The translations under genes and the position numbers were made by a program. A model generated the notes under the pieces. The model did not search any database, was not told where the DNA came from, and saw only the letters and a list, made by a program, of their open reading frames with translations. Positions 26,416 through 34,931 of a DNA stretch of 64,000 bases are shown here, one piece after another. Numbering within the stretch: the first letter of the stretch is position 1; every line of letters starts with the position of its first letter. The stretch comes from Acetivibrio sp964564015 (GTDB lineage: Bacteria > Bacillota > Clostridia > Acetivibrionales > Acetivibrionaceae): assembly GCA_964564015.1 (NCBI GenBank), contig CAZLZR010000005.1, positions 56,771 through 120,770 of the forward strand, given 5' to 3'.

Positions 26416-27825
26416 ATGAAGTACAAAGCTATTGTCATAAGATTGACAAGAAACAAAGCAATAGTTACAACTGATGATTTCCAATGTTATTATATAAATA
26501 GAAATCCTACGATTTATGTTGGGAAGGAAATTGAATTCTCAGATAAGGAAATAATAAACAATCGCTCCATTTTGACAAAACTGATGATAAGCGTTGCATG
26601 CGTTTTATTTATTATAACGTGCTACTTTAGTATAACAAATATGTACTCCAAGTCAAAAATATTTGCCTACATCGATGTTGATATCAATCCGAGCTTGGAA
26701 ATTTCAATCGACCGGTCCGGTAATGTTTTAAGTTTGGTTCCCTTGAATCAAGATGCATCAACTTTTGTTGACAACTTAACTCAAGATAAGCATAGCATTT
26801 TGGAAACTGTTGATATTATAGTAGCTGAATTCAAAAAAAATTCAGCCCAAAATGGCACTGAAAAGGACTATATATTAATCTCAAGTACTTTAAACAGCAA
26901 AAAAGATAATGAAGATTATCAAGCTGAGAAGGAAAAGCTTGACGCTTTAATGAACTCATTGAAAAACAACATACAAAAGAGTAAAAATACAAGTGTCTTT
27001 CTCATGCAATCAAACATAAATGAAAGAAAAGGTGCTCGACGAGAAGGTATATCTACGGGAAGATATGCCTTGTACAATAAATATAAAAATCAAAAGAAAG
27101 ATTTTTCAATTGAAGATGCAAAAAACATTACTGTTAACGAGTTGATTAAAGGAGTACTAGAAGTCGAAACAGATACAGTTTCACCTACACCAACTCCAAT
27201 AATTACCAAAATAGCAACATCAACTACAACTATAACTACAACACATTCACCTACACCATCGCCATCGCCATCGCCAGTATTAGTATCAGTACCAACTTTA
27301 ACATTAACACCATCCAAAACACCAATTACAGTATCGACACCAACACCAATTGCAACATCAAAACCAGTATCAGAATCGGTACCGACAACAACGAATAAAA
27401 TTGTATCTTCACAATTTATGAGGCTTGAATCGTATAATTACCGTGGATATTATATAAGACATCAATCCTTTGAGGGTCTAATTTCACCATACGTAGAACC
27501 CGAAGAAGATTCTGTGTTTAAAATAGTTCCTGGTCTTGCTGATCCGAATTGTGTTTCTTTTGAGTCAAAAAACTTTCCAGGATATTATCTTAAACATGAG
27601 AATTTCCAAATCTTTCTTAAGCAGTATGATGGCTCAGATAGCTTTTCCAAGGATGCAACCTTTAGAATTGTACCCGGTATAGCTGATGAAAATCTAATGT
27701 CTTTTCAATCTTTTAATTATCCCAATAGATATATAAGACACAGATCATTTTATCTTTGGATTGAAGAAATTAATACCGATCTCGAGAAAAAAGATTCGAC
27801 TTACTTTGGAATTGAAGTTCCGTAG
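26416..27825 (+). CDS. rsgI: RsgI anti-sigma factor with extracellular CBM42
   Basis: 469 residues. Residues 1-52 are the cytoplasmic RsgI N-terminal domain that binds SigI. About 55-76 is a single membrane helix (KLMISVACVLFIITCYF). About 80-215 is the conserved outer region with FAYIDVDINPSLEISIDRSG. A Pro/Thr/Ser-rich linker (about 255-330) follows. About 335-469 is a CBM42 (AbfB) beta-trefoil: GYYIRHQSF, GYYLKHENF and RYIRHRSF mark its three repeats. CBM42 binds arabinofuranose side chains, so the receptor should sense arabinan or arabinoxylan and free SigI. AGGAGG precedes the ATG. Arabinoxylan-active enzymes surround it, which agrees. Confidence 0.93.
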   Translation: MKYKAIVIRLTRNKAIVTTDDFQCYYINRNPTIYVGKEIEFSDKEIINNRSILTKLMISVACVLFIITCYFSITNMYSKSKIFAYIDVDINPSLEISIDRSGNVLSLVPLNQDASTFVDNLTQDKHSILETVDIIVAEFKKNSAQNGTEKDYILISSTLNSKKDNEDYQAEKEKLDALMNSLKNNIQKSKNTSVFLMQSNINERKGARREGISTGRYALYNKYKNQKKDFSIEDAKNITVNELIKGVLEVETDTVSPTPTPIITKIATSTTTITTTHSPTPSPSPSPVLVSVPTLTLTPSKTPITVSTPTPIATSKPVSESVPTTTNKIVSSQFMRLESYNYRGYYIRHQSFEGLISPYVEPEEDSVFKIVPGLADPNCVSFESKNFPGYYLKHENFQIFLKQYDGSDSFSKDATFRIVPGIADENLMSFQSFNYPNRYIRHRSFYLWIEEINTDLEKKDSTYFGIEVP

Positions 27826-27838
27826 CATTGTAAATAAA

Positions 27839-27858
27839 TTGCTCACTGCAGTGAGCAA
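27839..27858. terminator. Palindrome between convergent rsgI and GH141 genes
   Basis: TTGCTCACTGCAGTGAGCAA is a perfect 20-bp palindrome 14 nt after the rsgI stop. It lacks a strong T-run, so it is a weak or bidirectional terminator at best. Confidence 0.4.
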
Positions 27859-27890
27859 CTTATACTTCAGGATAATTCGCTTTCTTAATC

Positions 27891-30800
27891 CTAGAAAGCT
27901 GTTATGATTCTTAATAAGTATTGTTTAATCAATGCGAAGTCTATTGAGTTTGTATTACCGTCACTATTAACATCCGCATTAGAGAGATTGTTCCCACTAA
28001 GAGGAGTTATACCTAGTAAATGAAGTTTTAGTAGTCCAAAATCAATCGAATTTACATTTCCATCATCATTCAAATCACCTTTAACTCCAGTAGGATTTGG
28101 GGTAGGAGTGCTCGAAACAGCACTAAACTCCCACCAGTTTATATTGTACAGATAACCGCTACCGCCTGTAAATTTCATATATAGATCATGAGTACCTTTT
28201 ACTTCGCTTATATCACACTTCACAGTAGTCCATGTCTGCCAACCACCTGTCCCTGTAATCTCACATGTGCCTATTAGAGAGCCGGTAATACCGTCAAGCC
28301 TCAGTTCAATTTTACCTCCGCTTGCCCCACTGGATACTCTTGCTTGAAAACCGGAAGCTCCGCTTCCAAAATCCACCTTATTGTATACAAGATAGTCCCC
28401 ATCCTCAATGTATCCGACATTTTCGCCGCCTTCGCTGCAATTTTCAGTCTGAACTCCAGACTGCCTATTGAAACTTTCTGCTTCGTTCTGTGTGAAGGCC
28501 GACCGAGGACCGGCAGTAAGTGTAGGAACTGTAGAACCGCTTACTCGTAGCTTTGCAACTGATTCGCCTACCTTTTCACCTTGTGAATTTATTACAAACA
28601 ACTTATATGTACCTGACGTATACGGAGCAGAAATAGATGTTGCATCCCCTGCTGCCTTGGTCATTGTAAGTCCTTCAACAAAATTTGTTGTTCCTGAAGG
28701 AGCAAACCATACAGTATTTGATGCATTTCCGCTACTTCTTATACTTATAGTAGTTCCAGCTGATGTAGCACAACTTGCCGGAAATACATAATCCTGTGTC
28801 GAAAGCAAATTACCCGGTATAATACTTCTATATTCTTCCTGTATACCTGAATTTAAACATGTATTGTACTGTTCTAAAGGCCATACATTGTCTGAAACTA
28901 CAACCGGAGGATCAATTATACTGTTTGGAGGGTTCTTTCCCATTTTATTCACTGTTGCATAAGTCCTAAGGATTGTGAGATCATGTTTTTCTCCAAAATC
29001 TTCGCAGTTGATGGTATATTTTACACCGGGATCAATGTCAAGCACATTATCATTTTCATTTATATATGCGGTTCCTTCATCATTATGCAGACCATAAGTA
29101 GGCCCTGATGTTGCCGGAGGAATACCCCTCACATAGTTCTCATTAATGTTCGTACCCGGCATCTGACCTATGGTATATATTGCCCCACTGTCATGAAGCC
29201 TCGTTAAAGTATCAATAACTCTGTTATAACTTATTGTGTTATTCTTACACGTAGTTGAGTTTGTGAAATTACACCATCCCCAGCCCAAATGTATCCCATT
29301 ATAAGCTGTCTTCTGAACATGGTTATAGGTTATTTTGAGAGTATCTACAAAATACGCTGTTATTGCAGCACATCCCCCAAATCCAGGTGCGGTACTAATA
29401 TCGTACAACATATTATTGGAAATTGTATTATTCTTACAAACACCTTCAACACCAATGGCATATTTTGCACAATTTCCACCGTCTCCAATATAAACATGCT
29501 GCGGATGACCTACCGTTATTCCGCTTGATGTGATATCAGTTATATAGTTACCGATAATATTGGAGTTTATGACATCATTCACCATTGTAATTCCATCACT
29601 GCCACTGTGCTTAACTATATTTTTAATAAAATCAATGGAATCACTATTGTTTAGATTTATCATTCCCGGCAAGGTATCAACAAGATCATACTTTGTGTTG
29701 TGCCAATTGTCATTATAAAAAGCTATAAATGCCTGTGAGGCCTGACAAGTTGATTTGCCATGTGAGCCTGCAATATTTACAAGGTTATAATCTGTATTTG
29801 CAAAGGTGATGCCTTGGAAGGTTATATTCCTGACCCTGTTTGAAGTCGACTTTCCTGAGATATCAATAAGTTTTTCAACTACGGGAGCCTGAACATCGGC
29901 AGTATCCATATTTTCACCAGAGCGGATATAGTAATAAAGCGTTTTCGTTGTTTTGTCAAAATAGAATTGTCCCGGGGAATTTAAGAATTCAAAGGCATTA
30001 TAAATGGTATGCGTCCCGGAAGGAGAAAAAGCTGCACCCCAACCTGGTGTCTGTGCTATAGCTCCATAAGGTTGCTGTAACAAAAGCACCCTGTAATTAC
30101 CAGATGTAATCACATCTCTGGTACAAACTATATTCTCATTCCACGTAGTGCCGTTTACTATCTCAAGATCATCCTTGTTACTAGTAATAGCAGGTACATC
30201 TTCCAAATAATACTGAACGCCATCACTTTTACTGCCGCTTGTCCAAGCCCAAGACGCCTGTCCTGCAGTAACTGAATAAGTCCCATATCCTCCTCTGGCT
30301 GTAACTCTTTTGCTGGTCATCGAAGCCCTTGCATCATTAACATACAGGTTCCTCAATTTGGTCGAACGATTCAGGGTAGCCTTATAAATATTTCCACTAT
30401 ATTTCGTCCATCCTGTAACTTTTGTTGCACCATTTAGTACCGGTATTTCATCCTGATACGCCTGATAATAAATTCTGTATCCATTTGTTCCCGAATCTTG
30501 CGGGTCAAAAGTAATGGTACTGGTAATATTATAGGTCCCACCTCTGAGAAATACATATATATCTCCTGTCATGTCACTGTTTATGGTGCGTACTACATCC
30601 CGAGCCTTAGTAATTGTCTTAAAAGGCTCATTTAAAGTACCAGGATTGCTGTCACTTCCCGTAGGCGATACATAATAGGTTTCTTGGGTAGCTGCCTCTA
30701 CTGTAGGTATGAATAATGTGTCGGTTGCAAATAAGGATATCATGAAAAGTATCGCCATCAGAATAATTATATACCTTTTCAAAATTTTTCTTTTTAGCAT
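27891..30800 (-). CDS. Secreted beta-helix enzyme (GH141-like) with CBM6 and dockerin
   Basis: 969 residues. A signal peptide (1-36) ends PTVEA. The catalytic part, about 38-700, begins YYVSPTGSDSNPGTLNEPFK and has LRGGTYNITSTITF, the layout of right-handed parallel beta-helix enzymes placed in GH141, with repeated N-N-x-I-x-x-N turns. After a region to about 760 comes CBM6 (about 770-895, ending in the GGSGYLYNINWWEF strand) and a type I dockerin (about 903-969, two DxNxDGxxNSID repeats). A. thermocellus has such a protein beside GH43, CE1 and GH5 enzymes active on arabinoxylan. AAGGAG precedes the ATG. Third gene of the transcript from the promoter at 34862. A pectate-lyase-like activity cannot be excluded. 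Confidence 0.75.
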   Translation of the reverse strand: MLKRKILKRYIIILMAILFMISLFATDTLFIPTVEAATQETYYVSPTGSDSNPGTLNEPFKTITKARDVVRTINSDMTGDIYVFLRGGTYNITSTITFDPQDSGTNGYRIYYQAYQDEIPVLNGATKVTGWTKYSGNIYKATLNRSTKLRNLYVNDARASMTSKRVTARGGYGTYSVTAGQASWAWTSGSKSDGVQYYLEDVPAITSNKDDLEIVNGTTWNENIVCTRDVITSGNYRVLLLQQPYGAIAQTPGWGAAFSPSGTHTIYNAFEFLNSPGQFYFDKTTKTLYYYIRSGENMDTADVQAPVVEKLIDISGKSTSNRVRNITFQGITFANTDYNLVNIAGSHGKSTCQASQAFIAFYNDNWHNTKYDLVDTLPGMINLNNSDSIDFIKNIVKHSGSDGITMVNDVINSNIIGNYITDITSSGITVGHPQHVYIGDGGNCAKYAIGVEGVCKNNTISNNMLYDISTAPGFGGCAAITAYFVDTLKITYNHVQKTAYNGIHLGWGWCNFTNSTTCKNNTISYNRVIDTLTRLHDSGAIYTIGQMPGTNINENYVRGIPPATSGPTYGLHNDEGTAYINENDNVLDIDPGVKYTINCEDFGEKHDLTILRTYATVNKMGKNPPNSIIDPPVVVSDNVWPLEQYNTCLNSGIQEEYRSIIPGNLLSTQDYVFPASCATSAGTTISIRSSGNASNTVWFAPSGTTNFVEGLTMTKAAGDATSISAPYTSGTYKLFVINSQGEKVGESVAKLRVSGSTVPTLTAGPRSAFTQNEAESFNRQSGVQTENCSEGGENVGYIEDGDYLVYNKVDFGSGASGFQARVSSGASGGKIELRLDGITGSLIGTCEITGTGGWQTWTTVKCDISEVKGTHDLYMKFTGGSGYLYNINWWEFSAVSSTPTPNPTGVKGDLNDDGNVNSIDFGLLKLHLLGITPLSGNNLSNADVNSDGNTNSIDFALIKQYLLRIITAF

Positions 30801-30879
30801 ACTCTTACTCCTTAATAATAATTAATTTTTCACCCACAACTTTAATTTGTGAGAGACAAATTAGGCTGATCTTTATTTA

Positions 30880-32439
30880 TCAATTAAAAGACTTTATAAT
30901 GCCAAGTAAATACTGTTTCATCAATCCAAAGTCAATAGAGTTTACATTTCCATCGCCATTAACGTCAGCATCGGAAAGACTCTTTCCTATTAGCTTAGTA
31001 ATACCAAGTAAATGCTGTTTTAATAATCCAAAATCTATAGAATTGACTTTTCCATCGCCGTTTAGATCACCTTTAGTTTCAGTAGGGGTTGATGTAGGAG
31101 TAACCAAAGCCTTAATAAACTTCCACCAATTCAAATTTAACAGGTATCCGCTTCCACCTGTAAATTTTAAATATAAATCATGTATTCCGGTTGCACCACT
31201 TATTTCACAGGATTTGGTTGTCCATATTTGCCAACCACCCGTACCAGAAACAGCACATGTCCCAACAAGAGTGCCTGTCGGACTGTCAAGTCTTAGCTCA
31301 ATGTTTCCTCCATCGGTTGCTGATGCTACTCTTGCATTAAAGGATACGGCACCCGAACCGAAATCAACACCCTTTACCTTTATATAATCCCCATTTTCTA
31401 TATAACTTACATTCATTCCGCCTTCACTACATTTTTCTGTTTCAACGCCTGATTCCCAACAAATAGTTTCCGCCTCAGTTTGGACATATGGATCGAGATT
31501 TCCTATCTGGGAAGGACCTGTTTTGGTAATTGAAATACTGGGAATTGAACCATCGGAATTGTAATTAAATTGTTCTATGCCAACTGAGCGGTGATAACTT
31601 CCACCACCCTGTAGATTACCCGTATGATAAAACATGTAGGAATTACCCTCATAATCAATTACTCCGGGATGATTTGTATAACTATTTTGAGAAGGCATAA
31701 TTACAGCCTTATAGTTCCATGGTCCCGTAGGACTAGTACTTGTAGCATAGCGTATATCTTCGCCTGACGAACCCATACCCGCATACACCATGTAATATAA
31801 ATTATTACGCTTATAGAACCATGGACCTTCAACAAAGTTCGTAGGTTTCGGAGATACCTTAACAACACTTCCCGAATAAGAAACCATATCCTCATTTAAC
31901 TTCACATAATAAAGCTCGCTGTTTCCCCAATATAAATAGGCCTGACCATCATCATCGATGAATACTGAAGGGTCGATATCCTGGGCTCCGTTATTTGTTA
32001 TTAAAGGCTTTCCAATAGCATCTATGAAGGGTCCGGTCGGACTGTCAGATACCGCCACACCGATTACTCTTGCACCCCCTGCATTTTTTCTGGTCATAGG
32101 AACATAGAAATAAAACTTCCCGTTTCTATAAATGACCTGACCGGCCCATGCATCACCTTGTGCCCAACTAAATGCATTGTAATCCAATGGGGAACCGTGA
32201 TCTGTCCAGTTGACCATATCTTTGGAGGAATAGCATCTCCATTCATTCATGGTATAGAAGTTATTAACTACCGTGTCCTCGTCATGTGTAGTATACACAT
32301 AGCAAACTCCATCATGCACCATAGGAGCAGGATCAGCGGTATAAATAGTCTGCACGATCGGGTTGTCCGCATGGCATATTAAACTTTCAAAAACTATACT
32401 CAACACAATTAACAACATAAGAAATATTTTTTTTCTCAT
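30880..32439 (-). CDS. Cellulosomal GH43 arabinoxylan-active glycosidase with CBM6 and dockerin
   Basis: 519 residues. Signal peptide 1-24. GH43 five-blade propeller, about 28-325: catalytic base Asp36 in YTADPAPMVHDG, pKa-setting Asp156 in DIDPSVFIDDDGQAYLYWG, acid Glu204 in VEGPWFYKRNN. CBM6 follows (about 330-455, ETEKCSEGGMNV to LNWWKF), then a Thr/Pro linker and a type I dockerin (about 460-519). Likely alpha-L-arabinofuranosidase or xylosidase acting on decorated xylan. It lies between the CE1/CE6 and GH141 genes with about 80-nt gaps and no promoter of its own. The dockerin DNA is about 93% identical to that of the upstream esterase gene. Confidence 0.9.
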   Translation of the reverse strand: MRKKIFLMLLIVLSIVFESLICHADNPIVQTIYTADPAPMVHDGVCYVYTTHDEDTVVNNFYTMNEWRCYSSKDMVNWTDHGSPLDYNAFSWAQGDAWAGQVIYRNGKFYFYVPMTRKNAGGARVIGVAVSDSPTGPFIDAIGKPLITNNGAQDIDPSVFIDDDGQAYLYWGNSELYYVKLNEDMVSYSGSVVKVSPKPTNFVEGPWFYKRNNLYYMVYAGMGSSGEDIRYATSTSPTGPWNYKAVIMPSQNSYTNHPGVIDYEGNSYMFYHTGNLQGGGSYHRSVGIEQFNYNSDGSIPSISITKTGPSQIGNLDPYVQTEAETICWESGVETEKCSEGGMNVSYIENGDYIKVKGVDFGSGAVSFNARVASATDGGNIELRLDSPTGTLVGTCAVSGTGGWQIWTTKSCEISGATGIHDLYLKFTGGSGYLLNLNWWKFIKALVTPTSTPTETKGDLNGDGKVNSIDFGLLKQHLLGITKLIGKSLSDADVNGDGNVNSIDFGLMKQYLLGIIKSFN

Positions 32440-32520
32440 TTTCAGTACACCCCTCCGGCTTTGACACTTTTTCTAAACAATACAAAGTTAACAGAGTTTT
32501 CCTGGCAGTCCTATGCCATC

Positions 32521-34761
32521 TTACCAACCAAGAACTTGAATCAATTTTTCAGCATAACGCTTACCTAGAGTAACTGTCGAATCATGACTAAAATGCAAAT
32601 TATATGTATCGTCAGGATCTATAACCAGACCATTTGCAGAAACTACATAACAATTTGAAATTAAAGAAGGCAACTGATTAACCAACTTATTATGACCCGC
32701 ACAGCCACCAGTATAAGGTAGTTCAGCAGGTAGAAAAGGAACATCACCCAGATTTAAATCTTTTCTAAGGTCTTCAACAAGTGTTGCTACCTTACCTGGC
32801 CAATTAGGATCCCCATTATTTGACTCTCCTTGGTGGAAAATGATACCTTCAATAACTCCTCCCTTTTGTTGTGCAAGTTTTGCACGGTTGATAATCCAGT
32901 CATATTTTGATCCCCCAGACTTCATAAAGGTCTCAATCTTTTCCCCACTGATAGCACAAGGTATTAGCCCAATAGTATCACCTGCTGGAACTTTCTGTAT
33001 CATGGTCTTGCCAAACCAATCTCCAGGTCCAATTGCATCAAGCCAGGCAGGATGCAGAGGCGGACATGCAATATCCCATTCATTTGTTACACGACCTAGT
33101 CTTGGGTTATTATCGTATCCCAACACAAGCACCCGGGGATCTTCTACTCTATCGGAGTCTTGTGTCTTAGCATATCCAGCCATATTGGATTGACCCAACA
33201 ATAAAAAGCAATGGAATTTAGCCGCAGCTGTTGGCGTTGTTGTCACTGTTGGAGTTGGCTTTGGTGTTTCTATATTTTCTCCGGGGAAAGTTTTTATAAT
33301 GCCTAATAAATATTGTTTCATCAATCCAAAGTCAATAGAGTTTACATTTCCATCACCATTAACGTCAGCATTGGAAAGATTCTTTCCTGTTAGCTTAGTA
33401 ATACCAAGTAAATGCTGTTTTAATAATCCAAAATCTATAGAATTGACTTTTCCATCACCGTTTAAATCACCTATAGTTGCAGTAGGGGTTGATGTAGGAG
33501 TTGATGTAGGAGTGATCGAAGCCTTACTAAACTTCAACCAGTTCAAATTAAACAGGTAACCGCTACCACCTGTAAACTTTAAATAAAGATCATGCTTACC
33601 TTCCGCACCACTGACATTGCAAGTCACATCCGTCCAAGTCTGCCAACCACCGGTTCCAGTAACCTTGCAGGTTCCGACTAAAGTTCCTGTTATACTGTCA
33701 AGTCTTATCTCAATATTACCTCCTTCGGTGGCACTAGCTACTCTTGCCTTAAAACTTCCCGCACCGTTTTCGAAGTCAATATTGCTGTAAACAACATAAT
33801 CCCCATTCTCAATAAATCCGACATCCTGACCGCCCTCAGAACAGTCTTCACATTGAATGCCCAAATGTCTGCTATAACTCTCTGCTTCTATTTGCTCGTA
33901 TGCAGAACGCGTGCTACTGTTGGAAATTCCTGCTTTATCCGCCAGTTGGAGGAAGTTCCACATTGCAGGTCTCCACACCTCGTTTGCCCAGTGTCCTGCC
34001 CCTGGTACTTCCCACGAGTAATGAGGAATGCTATTTTTGGTGCAATAGTTAACGCACTCCCTATTGGAGGCAACAATGCTCTCATAATCCACCCCTCCCC
34101 ATGAAATGAACAAACATTTCAATTTCTGTTTGGCCTCTTTACCACCGTCAGGAAAGAGAGTAGTATCCGGAAGTTTGTTGGGTGCGGCAGCAGAGGGACT
34201 TATGTAGTGAAATACATCTGGATTTTGGCATCCAACATTGAATGCATACCCGCCCCCCCAGGAATAGCCATAAACACCTCGATGATCGGCATCGGCATAA
34301 GTGGAATAGTGGGAATCAACATAAGGAATAGCATCTTTAATGGTCATTCCGCTTACATCGCTGTCGTTGCCGTCAAATTGGTCGTCAAGTGACACAATTA
34401 TTACAGGCTTGATCTTTCCCTCTCCTATCAGATTATCGCAAACGACATTGGCATTTATGCACCAATCAACAAAAGCAGTGTCCGCATCGGCACCGATTCC
34501 TTGATAGCAGTAAATGACACCATACTTCTGGCTCGGGTTATATCCTGGTGGTGTGTAAACGTGCATTTTCAGATCGCGTTTTGCCACTGTCGAATAATAG
34601 CTAATATTCCATTCAACCTTGCCCGCCGGATATTTGCCACCCTTGTCATATCCTTCCGGCGGCATGGTTGGAAGCGAATCGGCTGATGAAATGATCGTTG
34701 TAGTAATCATGGATGTAACAAGTAACAGACCGAATAATAAAACACTTAGAACCTTTTTCAT
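32521..34761 (-). CDS. Bifunctional cellulosomal esterase CE1-CBM6-dockerin-CE6
   Basis: 746 residues from ATG 34761 (GGGAGGA upstream; the longer frame is rejected). Signal peptide 1-27. A CE1 esterase domain (about 30-275) has the GxSxG elbow VYGYSWGGGYAF with Ser167 and His257 in GAGHW. It is a feruloyl- or acetyl-xylan esterase type. CBM6 spans about 287-412. A type I dockerin at 430-493 is internal, not terminal. After a Pro/Thr linker comes a second esterase, CE6 (about 514-746), with GQSNMAGY (Ser525), FHQGESN and NLHFSHDS. The protein should strip ester groups from xylan while attached to the scaffold through its middle. First gene after a SigI-type promoter. Confidence 0.9.
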   Translation of the reverse strand: MKKVLSVLLFGLLLVTSMITTTIISSADSLPTMPPEGYDKGGKYPAGKVEWNISYYSTVAKRDLKMHVYTPPGYNPSQKYGVIYCYQGIGADADTAFVDWCINANVVCDNLIGEGKIKPVIIVSLDDQFDGNDSDVSGMTIKDAIPYVDSHYSTYADADHRGVYGYSWGGGYAFNVGCQNPDVFHYISPSAAAPNKLPDTTLFPDGGKEAKQKLKCLFISWGGVDYESIVASNRECVNYCTKNSIPHYSWEVPGAGHWANEVWRPAMWNFLQLADKAGISNSSTRSAYEQIEAESYSRHLGIQCEDCSEGGQDVGFIENGDYVVYSNIDFENGAGSFKARVASATEGGNIEIRLDSITGTLVGTCKVTGTGGWQTWTDVTCNVSGAEGKHDLYLKFTGGSGYLFNLNWLKFSKASITPTSTPTSTPTATIGDLNGDGKVNSIDFGLLKQHLLGITKLTGKNLSNADVNGDGNVNSIDFGLMKQYLLGIIKTFPGENIETPKPTPTVTTTPTAAAKFHCFLLLGQSNMAGYAKTQDSDRVEDPRVLVLGYDNNPRLGRVTNEWDIACPPLHPAWLDAIGPGDWFGKTMIQKVPAGDTIGLIPCAISGEKIETFMKSGGSKYDWIINRAKLAQQKGGVIEGIIFHQGESNNGDPNWPGKVATLVEDLRKDLNLGDVPFLPAELPYTGGCAGHNKLVNQLPSLISNCYVVSANGLVIDPDDTYNLHFSHDSTVTLGKRYAEKLIQVLGW

Positions 34762-34861
34762 AATAATTTTTCCTCCCATTGTAATTTTAACTTGTGTTTT
34801 TTCTATAAATTGAGTTAATTTCACTACCCTCACATATAAACTTATATCCTATCAAATCTAT

Positions 34862-34892
34862 AATTCGTAACATACACTTCTTTTGTGTTCGG
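34862..34892 (-). promoter_or_regulatory. SigI-type promoter of the esterase-GH43-GH141 transcript
   Basis: Minus strand: CCGAAC (34887-34892), ACAAAAG, spacer 19 bp, CGAATT (34862-34867). Nearly the same words occur before the GH5 gene at 44318-44347. The leader to the start at 34761 is about 95 nt. Confidence 0.65.
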
Positions 34893-34931
34893 AATTTTAA
34901 TCTTCATTCTAAAAAGAAGTATAAATTGGAA

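Noticed and set aside
27090..27317. Antisense frame rich in Val/Gly/Asp opposite rsgI
   Set aside because: It is the mirror of the Pro/Thr/Ser linker codons of RsgI; no start signal.
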